Assembly: GCA_003217965.1 (NCBI GenBank)
Contig: QHNB01000071.1
Span: 1-20,537 of the forward strand
DNA from: Verrucomicrobiota bacterium
Lineage (GTDB): Bacteria > Verrucomicrobiota > Verrucomicrobiia > Chthoniobacterales > UBA10450
Reading direction: 5' to 3'
Length of the DNA stretch: 20,537 nt
This document shows positions 13,969 to 20,537 of the stretch, in pieces. The stretch's first letter is position 1. Every line of letters starts with the position of its first letter. The translations under genes were made by a program, and so were the position numbers. Under the pieces are notes generated by a model that was given only the letters and a program-made list of their open reading frames with translations, did not search any database and had not been told where the DNA came from.

Positions 13969-14712
13969 TTATCGCGGTGCCTCGTCCACTCGCACCGAGG
14001 GCGAGGGTGAAATCGCTACACCTCGCTCGGCCAGGGCAATCATAGCTTTCGCCTGCTGCCAGCCATACCAGGCTCGACTCAATAGAAAAAAGGCGAGCAC
14101 AGCCGTCCAAAGCGATTGCCAGAGCAATCCCAGCAGGGCAAGCAGCGCGCCGCCGATTAATCCAACCACGCTCGCAATTTGCAAGCTGCGGAATGGTCCA
14201 AACGGAAACCAGAGAAGTCCGCGCAGAATCTGTCCGCCATCGAGCGGAAAGATCGGTAGTATGTTGAAGATAAGTAGACCAAAATTGATGTAGTTCAGGT
14301 CGCTAAAAAAAAGCGCCGCATCGCCAGGTCGTCCGGATATCTGTTCCTGCGATACGATTCCGGAGGCAAGTCCGATAATCGGAATGAGCGCTACGTTGAC
14401 GAGTGGACCGGCGGCGATGCTCCAGAGATAGGCGCCAGGGCGCGGCGGCGGATTCACAAAGGCGATCCCACCAAGCGGCCAAAGCACAATGCGATCGGCC
14501 ATGCCGCCCACTTGGCGGCAAGCAAGTGCGTGTCCGAATTCATGCATCAACACGATGCAAAAGAGAGACAGATATTCGAGCAACCCCCAAACCGGCGATT
14601 CGTAGCGCCGCGCGAAACTTGTCACGAAGAGCGCCGCGATTATGAACCAGGTGAAATGCAGGTAGACCGTGATCCCAGCGAAACGGAATAAACGGATGGC
14701 GCCGGTTCGCAT
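13969..14712 (-). CDS. M50 family site-2-type membrane zinc protease
   Basis: Site-2 proteases cut substrates inside the membrane, often releasing regulators. The 247-residue protein is mostly hydrophobic, with about six spans. The zinc motif HEFGH is at 57-61, and the third ligand is in NILPIFPLDGGQILR (150-164, Asp158). GPLVN (102-106) is the usual helper element. There is no PDZ and no CBS domain, so it resembles the short SpoIVFB-like or Rip3-like group. The ATG has the best ribosome-binding site in the window (GAGGAAGGAAC immediately upstream). Its stop lies one base from the stop of the convergent aminopeptidase. The sigma/anti-sigma pair about 3 kb away is a conceivable substrate system, but nothing in the sequence proves it. 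Confidence 0.92.
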   Translation of the reverse strand: MRTGAIRLFRFAGITVYLHFTWFIIAALFVTSFARRYESPVWGLLEYLSLFCIVLMHEFGHALACRQVGGMADRIVLWPLGGIAFVNPPPRPGAYLWSIAAGPLVNVALIPIIGLASGIVSQEQISGRPGDAALFFSDLNYINFGLLIFNILPIFPLDGGQILRGLLWFPFGPFRSLQIASVVGLIGGALLALLGLLWQSLWTAVLAFFLLSRAWYGWQQAKAMIALAERGVAISPSPSVRVDEAPR

Positions 14713-14751
14713 GTTCCTTCCTCACCCCAAATCAGGCCGGCTGCAAACTGC

Positions 14752-15237
14752 CTACAGGTTTACGTCGCTCTGGAGATTTTCCGGCGTGATCAGCAGACGC
14801 ATCGGAATCATGGCGGATTCGAAGAATCCGTGCCGTTTGAAGAAAGCTTGCGATTTAATCTCGGGTCGATCTGTGAGCAAAGTGATCCGGAGAAAATTTT
14901 TCTTTCGCGCAAAATCGATGGCGTATTGGAGCAATTGCGAGCCGTATCCTTTGTCCCGATACGCCTTATGAATCACCAGGTCTTCCAGCAAGATGACGAA
15001 TCCGCCTTCCGCCGTGCTGATAGTAAAAAGGAGGTTGATCATCCCGACAATGGAGCGATCGCACCGCAACACGAAGACGCGACCGCGATTGGGCTCTTCG
15101 AAAATTAAACGCAACCCGCGCAATTGCTTTTCTTTATTGGGACGGAAATCGCTCTCTTCGCTAAACAGCTCGCCCAGTAAGTCCGATAACTCGTCCAAGT
15201 CCTCCTCAATGGCAGGCTCGATCACGACGTGACTCAT
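14752..15237 (-). CDS. GNAT-family N-acetyltransferase
   Basis: GNAT enzymes move an acetyl group from acetyl-CoA to an amine on a small molecule or protein. From the ATG at 15237 there are 161 residues; a TTG 36 bases upstream is less likely, as MSHVVIEPAIEEDLDEL is the usual GNAT opening. Motif A is visible as EDLVIHKAYRDKGYGSQLLQYAIDFARK, with the pyrophosphate-binding loop carrying the R/Q-x-x-G-x-G/A-like RDKGYGS. Then SQAFFKRHGFFES gives motif B. The substrate is unknown. It lies 39 bases upstream of the M50 gene on the same strand, so the two may be cotranscribed, and 46 bases from the divergent rpmH. Confidence 0.9.
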   Translation of the reverse strand: MSHVVIEPAIEEDLDELSDLLGELFSEESDFRPNKEKQLRGLRLIFEEPNRGRVFVLRCDRSIVGMINLLFTISTAEGGFVILLEDLVIHKAYRDKGYGSQLLQYAIDFARKKNFLRITLLTDRPEIKSQAFFKRHGFFESAMIPMRLLITPENLQSDVNL

Positions 15238-15283
15238 TGTCGCGTTTATCACAGAAAAACCCGCCCGTGGCAACCTGCGGTTT

Positions 15284-15457
15284 ATGAAACGAACCTACCA
15301 ACCATCGAAACGCACCCGCAAGCGTCAGCACGGTTTTCGGGCACGTATGAAAAGCAAGGGCGGTCGAGCCATTCTGGCCCTGCGTCGGCAGCGCGGTCGC
15401 AAACGCCTGCTGCCTAAGGGCGTGGAAACTCATTACGCCAGGCATACCCAGGCCTGA
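15284..15457 (+). CDS. rpmH: 50S ribosomal protein L34
   Basis: A short gene that is easy to miss: 57 codons starting MKRTYQPSKRTRKRQHGFRA, then RMKSKGGRAILALRRQRGRK. This is the unmistakable L34 signature (MKRTYQPS, HGFRARM, GGRAIL..RR..GRKRL). The last dozen residues (KGVETHYARHTQA) are a slightly longer tail than the classic 44-46-residue protein. L34 is a small basic protein of the large subunit. In most bacteria rpmH is followed at once by rnpA and yidC and lies near dnaA. Here the stop codon is one base from the end of a convergent AttH-like gene and no rnpA follows. No clear Shine-Dalgarno sequence precedes the ATG. Confidence 0.97.
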   Translation: MKRTYQPSKRTRKRQHGFRARMKSKGGRAILALRRQRGRKRLLPKGVETHYARHTQA

Positions 15458-15458
15458 C

Positions 15459-16544
15459 TTAGCGCGTGGGCTCCCCCAGCGAACCGGCATAGCCGGTTAA
15501 CTCGAGGTATCCGGCGCCCCGTATTTCGTTCTCTCGAACATTCCCGATCGCATCGATCGCGCCTTCCCAGTAAGTGAGCGGCGCCAGTGCGAGTTCCTGG
15601 TCTCTTAGAATTGGTCGAACTGTGAACGTCAATTCGCGCGACGGGATTTCGATCCTCCACTCGACCGGATAATCGGCACCTGTTTTCTCGCTTTTCCATC
15701 GCGCGACCGGCGTCATTGCAAAATTCTGGGATGTCAGATGCGTCGCTTTCCCATTGCTATCGATGAATGTTCCGCTCGATGCTGGATCGATTGTACCATT
15801 ATCAAGCCGCATCTGATAAAGCATCAACTCGGTTCGGTTCGCGAACTGCACACAAAGCCAATTCCATCCAACCTGATTCGGAGCGAGTTGATTGGTCGCC
15901 CACTCGTGATCGAACCAGCTCAGGCCAGTCACATTGAATGGGTGTCCAGCTGTTTGAATCGCGCCCTGGGTCATTAGTCGGGGGAAGGAGTAGTAATGAG
16001 AAGCGTGATTTTCACCGCTCCCCTTAACGCTCACCCCATCAGTCCCATGAATGACCGGTGCGCTTTCCGGCACCATCGTAAGTTCGAGATTCGCCTTCCC
16101 CGTTGTGGCTGACAGCCGAAATTCGCCGGCCGAATTCAGCTTTAAAGACCAGTTCTCGATCCAGGCGATATTCCCGCCGCGGTCAAATCCCGCTTCCGCA
16201 AACGTGCCGCGATTCGTTTTTTGAATAAACTGGAATCTTCGGGCGTTTGCATCGGTAATCGTAAAATGGGCGAACTTCAAATCGTCCACGATAAAGCGCG
16301 ATCGGCCTGGCATTCTCTGCGACGGAGGAATGACTCCTTCGCGAAAAAAAGTGAGCTCGAAACCAAAGCGGCGGCCGGTTTGATCGAAGAGATTGCCGGT
16401 GAAATACCACCACTCGATCTTGAATTCAGGATGGTGGTGATGGTCGCGCGGGAATTGATATTGCCAACCTGGAATCGCGCTACGCCAATCTTGTCCGCAA
16501 GCGCTCGACATCGCCCAGGTGATCAAGGCAAGGCAGATTTTCAT
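15459..16544 (-). CDS. AttH-like lipocalin-fold exported protein (CrtC/hydroxyneurosporene synthase superfamily)
   Basis: From the ATG at 16544 the protein has 361 residues. It starts with a signal-like sequence MKICLALITWAMSSAC; a lipobox-like SSAC is present but imperfect. The diagnostic segment is HHHHPEFKIEWWYFTGNL, followed by GRRFGFELTFFREG, the central GLSWFDHEWATNQL and GWNWLCVQF, as in AttH/CrtC-type double-lipocalin proteins. In bacteria such proteins are usually encoded next to an ABC transporter with large extracellular permease domains and are thought to act with it on a lipid or lipoprotein. Here the ATG overlaps the permease stop codon (ATGA, 16541-16544), so translation is coupled. 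An in-frame upstream extension to 16658 lies inside the permease gene and is not used. No carotenoid genes are near, so a hydratase role is unlikely. Confidence 0.85.
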   Translation of the reverse strand: MKICLALITWAMSSACGQDWRSAIPGWQYQFPRDHHHHPEFKIEWWYFTGNLFDQTGRRFGFELTFFREGVIPPSQRMPGRSRFIVDDLKFAHFTITDANARRFQFIQKTNRGTFAEAGFDRGGNIAWIENWSLKLNSAGEFRLSATTGKANLELTMVPESAPVIHGTDGVSVKGSGENHASHYYSFPRLMTQGAIQTAGHPFNVTGLSWFDHEWATNQLAPNQVGWNWLCVQFANRTELMLYQMRLDNGTIDPASSGTFIDSNGKATHLTSQNFAMTPVARWKSEKTGADYPVEWRIEIPSRELTFTVRPILRDQELALAPLTYWEGAIDAIGNVRENEIRGAGYLELTGYAGSLGEPTR

Positions 16545-19090
16545 TCCGAGCGCAGGGCCGCCGCGAGATTGAGCCTGCCGGCGCGTGCGGCGGGAACCAG
16601 AGCCGCGAAAATCGCGCATGCCAGAATCCACAGAGGAGTGAGTGCGAGCATCGACCAAGGCAATTGCATCTGGATCGTCCAGCCAAAAAAGGCTCGATTA
16701 ACGACAAATGTGAGGATCAGCGATAAAGCCAATCCCGAAACGACTCCGAGAACGCTGGAGGCGAGACCAACCAGAATCGATTCCCAAACAACAATGCTCC
16801 GAATTTGTTTTGCGGACGTTCCGAGCGCACGCATCACCCCCAGAGTGCGCGAACGCTCGATGATCAGGGTCATGAAAGAGAGAAAAATTCCCGAAATTGC
16901 GACAGCCACGGCAATGACCCGCAACACGTAGGTAACCGCAAATGTCTGATCAAAAACCTCGAACACGCGTGCGCGTAAGGCGCGGTTTGCATAGATGGCG
17001 AACTCGCCCTGGCCATTAATGTGTTTCCGAAAATCATTAGAGACAGTTTCCGGATTGGCCCCGGCTTTGAGGTAAACGCCAATGCTGTGAATGCGATCAT
17101 CCTGGAATAGCCGCACGAAATTTTCCTCACTCATAAAGACAACGCCCTGATCGCGAGTGTAATCGTAAAAGATCGCTAGAATGGGAAGTGCAACCTTTCC
17201 GGTTGGCGTTGCAATCTCAAGAGGTTCTCCGGCGTGAAGGTGGTAGCGGCGGGCAAAGCTCTCCGAAATAATCACGCAGCGCTCAGTTCGAAAACGCCGC
17301 ATCAATTCACCTTCGTGATTTTGGAGAAAAACGAAGTTGCGCGGGCCTTCAGCGCGGATCGCAGCCAGGACAATACGATCGCCGCGAAAGGGCAACTCGA
17401 TCTCGCGAAAAGTATCGACTGCCGCAACTGCCGGGTGTGATCGAAAGAAACCGATCACGTCCCCGGGAAGGAAGGAACTAGGCCCGGCAATCTCGTTGGA
17501 GGCTGGGGTGACGAACAGATCTGCCACAAGTATTTGATCAACCCACCGGTTGACCGTTTGTCGAAACGAAAAAATCATCACACCCACGCCGACTGCCATC
17601 GCCACCGCTGAGGCCAGGGCCGCAATCGTGACAGAATTGCGACCCAGCGATCTTCGCAAATTTAGCGCCGCGATTTCGGCCGCGAGACGGCCGCGTAGGG
17701 CAAATCGTATCGCTCGCAGCAATCCGGTGACAACAAAGGGCGCAAGACCAGACGCACTCCCAAGGCAGAACAGGGCCGCCAGGAAACCTAACCAGGCCGG
17801 TCCGGTTCGGACGGCGAAGACGCTGCAGATCGCCGCGGCAGCCACTGCGGCTCCAGCCAGCGTAAGCCAGAACCATGAAATCGTGTCGTCCTTTTCCGAT
17901 GCGATTTCAGGATGCAGGGCAGCAACGGGTGACATGAGCGCAGCCATCCGGGCAGGCCCAAGCGCCGCCACAAGGGCCGAAACGCAGCCGAGCGCCGCCG
18001 CTCCGACGTAGCTCGCCCAATTGGTTGCGACGTGATGAACGCTGACTAGGACATAGAGGGACGAAATCGTTTCCGAAACCGCGCCTATCAAAGACCGCGC
18101 CAGGATATTGCCAAAGACGAGACCGAAAAGGGTCCCGATGACGGCTGCCATCATGGCTTCCGTAAGAAAGATGGTGCCAATTTGGGTGCCCGAAACGCCG
18201 AGCGATCGAAGAATTCCTATTTCTCTCCGGCGACGGACGACCGAAGCCGAGATTGTATTGAAGATGAGAAACGCCCCGACGAATAAAGAGACCAAACTCA
18301 TCGCCGTTAGATTGAGTTGAAAACTCGCCAGCATTTTGTCGACCTGCTCGCTCCGTTGCGCGGGCGCACCGACTTCGGTGTCAGCCGGCATAATCGCGCG
18401 TAGGTGCTGCATCACCCGTTCGCGATCGCTTGTCGGGTCGATCTGCAATTGAATCGAACTGAGGACATTTCGCATCCCGAGAAGCTCCTGTGCCCAACCA
18501 ATGTCCATCGCCGCGAATCGAGCGTCTCCTTCGTGCAGAAGTGAGCCATTCATCACGAAGCCGACTCGCACGGTATGCTCGTGTCCGTTGACTTGGGTGC
18601 GGAGCGAGCTTCCGCGATGCAGATTATGACGAGCGGCGAAGGACTCGGTGACAGCGATAACATCGCCTGCTCCGAGCCATTGCGTAAGGTTGAAGGCGTT
18701 CGCTGAAAAATTCGTCAGCTCAAATGTGCGAAACGGCGCGTTGCTGAATACGTCGATGCCGAGAAGATCGAGATATTCGCCGGGGAAATCCGGCAACGTA
18801 ACCAGCCCCCGAACCAGCGGCGTTGCTGCAGTGATGCCCGGCATCTTTTGAACAGTGGGGAACAGCTCATCGGGCAGATCATTACCCGGCGCGCTGATCT
18901 GCAATTGTGATTTGCCGGCAACAATATCGATTGTCGCAGTAAAGGCTTGTCGGGCGCTGCCATTGGCAAGTTGGATGGCAAGAAAGACCGCCACACCGAC
19001 TGCGACGCTAAGAATGTTGAGCAAACTCAGCAGCCGATGCTGTGCGATGTAACGCAAAACTTGCCAATGAAAAAAACGAAAGGGATTCAC
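16541..19090 (-). CDS. Double FtsX-type ABC transporter permease (AttF/LolC-like)
   Basis: The 849-residue protein has the layout of large lipid/lipoprotein exporter permeases. It has an N-terminal span (about 22-42), a large periplasmic MacB-like domain (about 45-255) and a first FtsX domain (about 260-390, including VRRRREIGILRSLGVSGTQI). Several more spans and a second periplasmic domain come next, with a second FtsX domain at about 725-849 (IIERSRTLGVMRALGTSAKQI) after it. The R-x-R-E-I-G-x-L-R-S/A-L-G coupling motif appears twice, so one polypeptide supplies both halves. Its start is GTG (19088-19090). AttH follows with a 4-base overlap. The partner ATPase gene, normally just upstream, is absent from the remaining 1.4 kb of the window. 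Confidence 0.92.
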   Translation of the reverse strand: MNPFRFFHWQVLRYIAQHRLLSLLNILSVAVGVAVFLAIQLANGSARQAFTATIDIVAGKSQLQISAPGNDLPDELFPTVQKMPGITAATPLVRGLVTLPDFPGEYLDLLGIDVFSNAPFRTFELTNFSANAFNLTQWLGAGDVIAVTESFAARHNLHRGSSLRTQVNGHEHTVRVGFVMNGSLLHEGDARFAAMDIGWAQELLGMRNVLSSIQLQIDPTSDRERVMQHLRAIMPADTEVGAPAQRSEQVDKMLASFQLNLTAMSLVSLFVGAFLIFNTISASVVRRRREIGILRSLGVSGTQIGTIFLTEAMMAAVIGTLFGLVFGNILARSLIGAVSETISSLYVLVSVHHVATNWASYVGAAALGCVSALVAALGPARMAALMSPVAALHPEIASEKDDTISWFWLTLAGAAVAAAAICSVFAVRTGPAWLGFLAALFCLGSASGLAPFVVTGLLRAIRFALRGRLAAEIAALNLRRSLGRNSVTIAALASAVAMAVGVGVMIFSFRQTVNRWVDQILVADLFVTPASNEIAGPSSFLPGDVIGFFRSHPAVAAVDTFREIELPFRGDRIVLAAIRAEGPRNFVFLQNHEGELMRRFRTERCVIISESFARRYHLHAGEPLEIATPTGKVALPILAIFYDYTRDQGVVFMSEENFVRLFQDDRIHSIGVYLKAGANPETVSNDFRKHINGQGEFAIYANRALRARVFEVFDQTFAVTYVLRVIAVAVAISGIFLSFMTLIIERSRTLGVMRALGTSAKQIRSIVVWESILVGLASSVLGVVSGLALSLILTFVVNRAFFGWTIQMQLPWSMLALTPLWILACAIFAALVPAARAGRLNLAAALRSE

Positions 19091-19303
19091 GGCGAAATTC
19101 GATTAATTTGCGTAACCGCGAAGGGATATTCGCGCATTTTCCCCGGAGAAATGAAAATTTGTGCGCTCTTCAATTGCGCAACAACGCATCAATCAGATGA
19201 TCGATAGGGCGCTTTAATTCGCAATATTGGAAGTGTCGCTTCTTCATCTTGAATACGCGTAAATACGCTTGCGCAAAATTCGAAACGGAATCACGATCAC
19301 GGC

Positions 19304-19585
19304 GTGAGAATAGGAAACAGATTTAGTCGCCTGTGCGGTTCATCGATTCGATGCACGAGTTGCGTGCTCACCGTCGCATTTTGCGCATCGGTATCTGCTG
19401 CTGATCCGAGCAAGAACGTAGTGCTCCCGGCACGGCCACAGCGGGTCATAAAGACTGCAAAGGGAATGTGCTACGCGCTGACTTCAACATCCGGTATTCC
19501 TGTGAGTTGTGACAGGCTCGGCCCGATTCCGACCACCACGAGCCCGATGGATGTTTACAGGAATCCAACGACCAAATTTAAATAA
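19304..19585 (+). CDS. Small secreted protein, unknown function
   Basis: A 93-residue frame from a GTG. Residues 15-33 form a signal peptide (basic and polar region, then CVLTVAFCASVSA) with a likely cut before ADPSKN. The mature part, about 60 residues, has two cysteines (in AKGMCYAL and PVSCDRLG) that could form a disulfide, and a Thr/Pro-rich end. I know of no family. The well-formed signal peptide and its AxA-type cut argue for a real gene; the GTG start and short length argue for caution. The 213 bases between it and the divergent permease start hold only a 6-bp hairpin (CGCGAA/TTCGCG, 19117-19134). Confidence 0.5.
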   Translation: MRIGNRFSRLCGSSIRCTSCVLTVAFCASVSAADPSKNVVLPARPQRVIKTAKGMCYALTSTSGIPVSCDRLGPIPTTTSPMDVYRNPTTKFK

Positions 19586-19659
19586 GTTCCGGGAAGACTG
19601 ACTTCGGTGAAAGGGCATACCGTCGACAGGTCACATCTTTACCTGCGAAAAAGCATTTT

Positions 19660-19732
19660 GCACCGTTAGCTCAATTGGCAGAGCAAGTGACTCTTAATCA
19701 CTGGGTTGCAGGTTCGATTCCTGCACGGTGCA
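19660..19732 (+). tRNA. tRNA-Lys (anticodon CTT)
   Basis: A full cloverleaf can be folded: acceptor GCACCGT with ACGGTGC, D-arm GCTC/GAGC, anticodon stem AGTGA/TCACT, and T-arm GCAGG/CCTGC with loop TTCGATT. The anticodon loop is CTCTTAA, giving anticodon CTT, which reads AAG. The discriminator base is A. CCA is not encoded. The gene is 73 bases long with a normal short variable loop (GGGTT). Confidence 0.97.
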
Positions 19733-19838
19733 ATGAATTTAACATATTTACACATAGCAGTTTACGATTAACAAACTTCGTTGGGGTCTCGGCAGAATAT
19801 TTTGACTTGGCCAGTTCTTGGCCAATTATCGAGTGCAT

Positions 19839-20003
19839 CTAGCGTAAACCCTTATGCACGCTCGCAGCAACACGATCGAGAAGCTGGCGGTCAGGTGGCT
19901 TGTTCCGCAACTCATCGGAGATGTGTCGGACGTACTCGTCCGCTACTCGGTCGTAGCTTGCCTGGCTGTCCATGTGCAGTAGGGACGTAATGCCGCTGAA
20001 CAT
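19839..20003 (-). pseudogene. Remnant of a SAM-dependent methyltransferase-like gene (N-terminus only)
   Basis: A 54-codon frame on the minus strand contains SYDRVADEYVRHISDEL followed by NKPPDRQLLDRVA. This pattern (YDxVAxEY...DEL..KPxDRxLLDRF) opens many class I SAM-dependent methyltransferases, where the glycine-rich SAM loop comes next. Here a TAG stop (19839-19841) ends the frame before that loop. No continuation is seen in the other two minus frames between it and the tRNA. So it is probably the 5' stub of a deleted gene. The possible starts are the ATG at 20003 and an internal ATG at 19973. Recognition is from memory of the family, not a search. Confidence 0.5.
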
Positions 20004-20270
20004 GTGATTAGTCCGACAAAATTGTCGGCATATTACGGTTTTTGACTGTAATAACCGTCACGTGTCTTGCTGCTGACCGCGCGCGGTGCTTTCGCAGAAC
20101 GCGATTTCGTAATAGCCGGGCATGAGCAATAAATCTTCGTTCTCAGCAATGTGTCGGCGCTACAACAAAATCCCTGTGGATCCGCCTTCAAATTGTCGTC
20201 GACGCTAATGAATTGGGAACTTCGCCTTCTATTTCCGGTAGTGACTAGTGGAAGAGAATCCCATGTCTCC
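20004..20270. other. Stretch without recognisable genes
   Basis: Apart from the palindrome at 20013-20028, I see nothing here that I can support. Open frames in this stretch are short and of poor composition. Together with 19733-19838, which is AT-rich just after the tRNA, it makes the surroundings of the tRNA look like eroded or non-coding DNA. Confidence 0.5.
20013..20028. promoter_or_regulatory. Operator-like palindrome upstream of the methyltransferase stub
   Basis: CCGACAA (20013-20019) and TTGTCGG (20022-20028) form a 7-bp inverted repeat separated by AA. The site lies 10-25 bases before the ATG of the minus-strand stub, where a repressor site of the lost gene would sit. It could equally be a chance palindrome. 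Confidence 0.25.
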
Positions 20271-20372
20271 ATGAAAAAAAGACCTCTGCGTCATCTTCTT
20301 GCGAGCATGGGCGTTTTGACAGCGGCTCTCGCTGCAATTCACATCCCCTTCCCGCAGCACCTCTCGCCGTGA
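20271..20372 (+). CDS. 33-residue peptide with signal-like sequence
   Basis: The frame reads MKKRPLRHLLASMGVLTAAL and then AAIHIPFPQHLSP before a TGA. It has a basic start and a hydrophobic core typical of a signal peptide or a small membrane peptide, with almost nothing after the expected cut. GGAAGAG lies about 14 bases upstream, rather far for a ribosome-binding site. It may be a small exported peptide, the stub of a truncated secreted protein, or chance. Its stop codon lies within the first of two tandem hairpins. Confidence 0.35.
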   Translation: MKKRPLRHLLASMGVLTAALAAIHIPFPQHLSP

Positions 20373-20403
20373 AAAGGCGAGAAAGTAACAAAAGCGTTAC
20401 TTT
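20362..20403 (+). terminator. Two tandem hairpins, the second with a T-rich end
   Basis: TCTCGCC/GGCGAGA (20362-20368 and 20376-20382) form a 7-bp stem with loop GTGAAAA. AAAGTAAC/GTTACTTT (20382-20389 and 20396-20403) form an 8-bp stem with loop AAAAGC, ending in TTTT then CCC. The second could act as a weak intrinsic terminator on the plus strand after the 33-residue frame, or as a leader structure for the exported protein gene starting at 20455. Confidence 0.45.
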
Positions 20404-20454
20404 TCCCGAATTGCACCAAACTGTCTGCAATTACACGCTGCGGTCACTGATGCG

Positions 20455-20537
20455 ATGAAAACCTCTTCACTACGCATCGTGGTGTTGCTGGCGATCGTCG
20501 CCCCATCCCTGGTTTTCCACCCGACGATCGCAAGGGC
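20455..20537 (+). CDS. Start of an exported protein (partial)
   Basis: From the ATG at 20455, 27 codons are in the window: MKTSSLRIVVLLAIVAPSLV and then FHPTIAR, running off the right edge. This is a standard signal-peptide shape (Lys/Arg start, long Leu/Val/Ile core). An ATG five bases upstream hits a stop after two codons and is not used. Nothing can be said about the mature protein. The tandem hairpins lie 52-93 bases upstream. Confidence 0.5.
   Translation, partial: MKTSSLRIVVLLAIVAPSLVFHPTIAR

Noticed and set aside
16545..16658. N-terminal extension of the AttH-like protein
   Set aside because: The extra 38 codons lie inside the permease gene, are Arg/Ser-rich shadow sequence, and would put the signal peptide in the middle of the protein.
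19781..19990. 69-codon plus-strand frame after the tRNA
   Set aside because: It is antisense to the methyltransferase-like stub and has no recognisable content.
20033..20272. 79-codon minus-strand frame in the right-hand gene-poor stretch
   Set aside because: The composition is Ser/Arg/Lys-rich without domain, signal peptide or ribosome-binding site; I cannot support it as a gene.

Overview
The window looks like a chromosome segment of a Verrucomicrobiota bacterium, probably near Chthoniobacterales/Spartobacteria. This is inference. It rests on moderate-to-high GC, the cluster prs-rplY-pth-rpsF-ssb-dprA-topoisomerase, poor Shine-Dalgarno usage at most starts, and several conserved but uncharacterised proteins. 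No rRNA or other phylogenetic marker is present to settle it.

Layout. (1) 1-4383, minus strand: a housekeeping run read right to left as prs, rplY, pth, rpsF, ssb, dprA and the start of a topoisomerase III-type gene, with spacings from a 4-base overlap to about 105 bases and a plausible promoter before prs. (2) 4526-7545: a membrane fatty acid desaturase (+), a small coiled-coil protein (-), a HAD phosphatase (+) and an Mpv17/PMP22-like membrane protein (-). (3) 7752-9812: rlmN with an unusual C-terminal tail that coincides with a palindromic repeat, then an acidic protein of unknown function. (4) 9853-13967: a tight ECF sigma factor / membrane anti-sigma candidate / secreted protein operon, followed by an M1 aminopeptidase broken by an out-of-frame deletion. 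(5) 13969-15457: an M50 site-2-type protease and a GNAT acetyltransferase (both -), then a solitary rpmH (+). (6) 15459-19090: an AttH-like lipocalin-fold protein translationally coupled to a double FtsX-type ABC permease, with no ATPase gene in the window. (7) 19091-20537: a gene-poor end holding a small secreted protein, tRNA-Lys(CTT), a methyltransferase-like gene remnant, a signal-peptide-only mini-ORF, tandem hairpins and the start of another exported protein.

How the genes fit together. Region 1 supplies PRPP, translation parts, single-strand DNA binding and DNA uptake/recombination functions. Regions 2 to 6 are rich in envelope functions: lipid desaturation, membrane proteolysis, an extracytoplasmic sigma system, an exported peptidase and a lipoprotein-export-like permease. 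Four short intergenic palindromic repeats lie between 6690 and 9122. I see no CRISPR array, transposase, prophage or defence system. The most notable items are the Mpv17-like bacterial protein, the deletion-frameshift in the aminopeptidase, the repeat-derived RlmN tail, the ATPase-less AttH/permease pair and the degraded surroundings of the tRNA.
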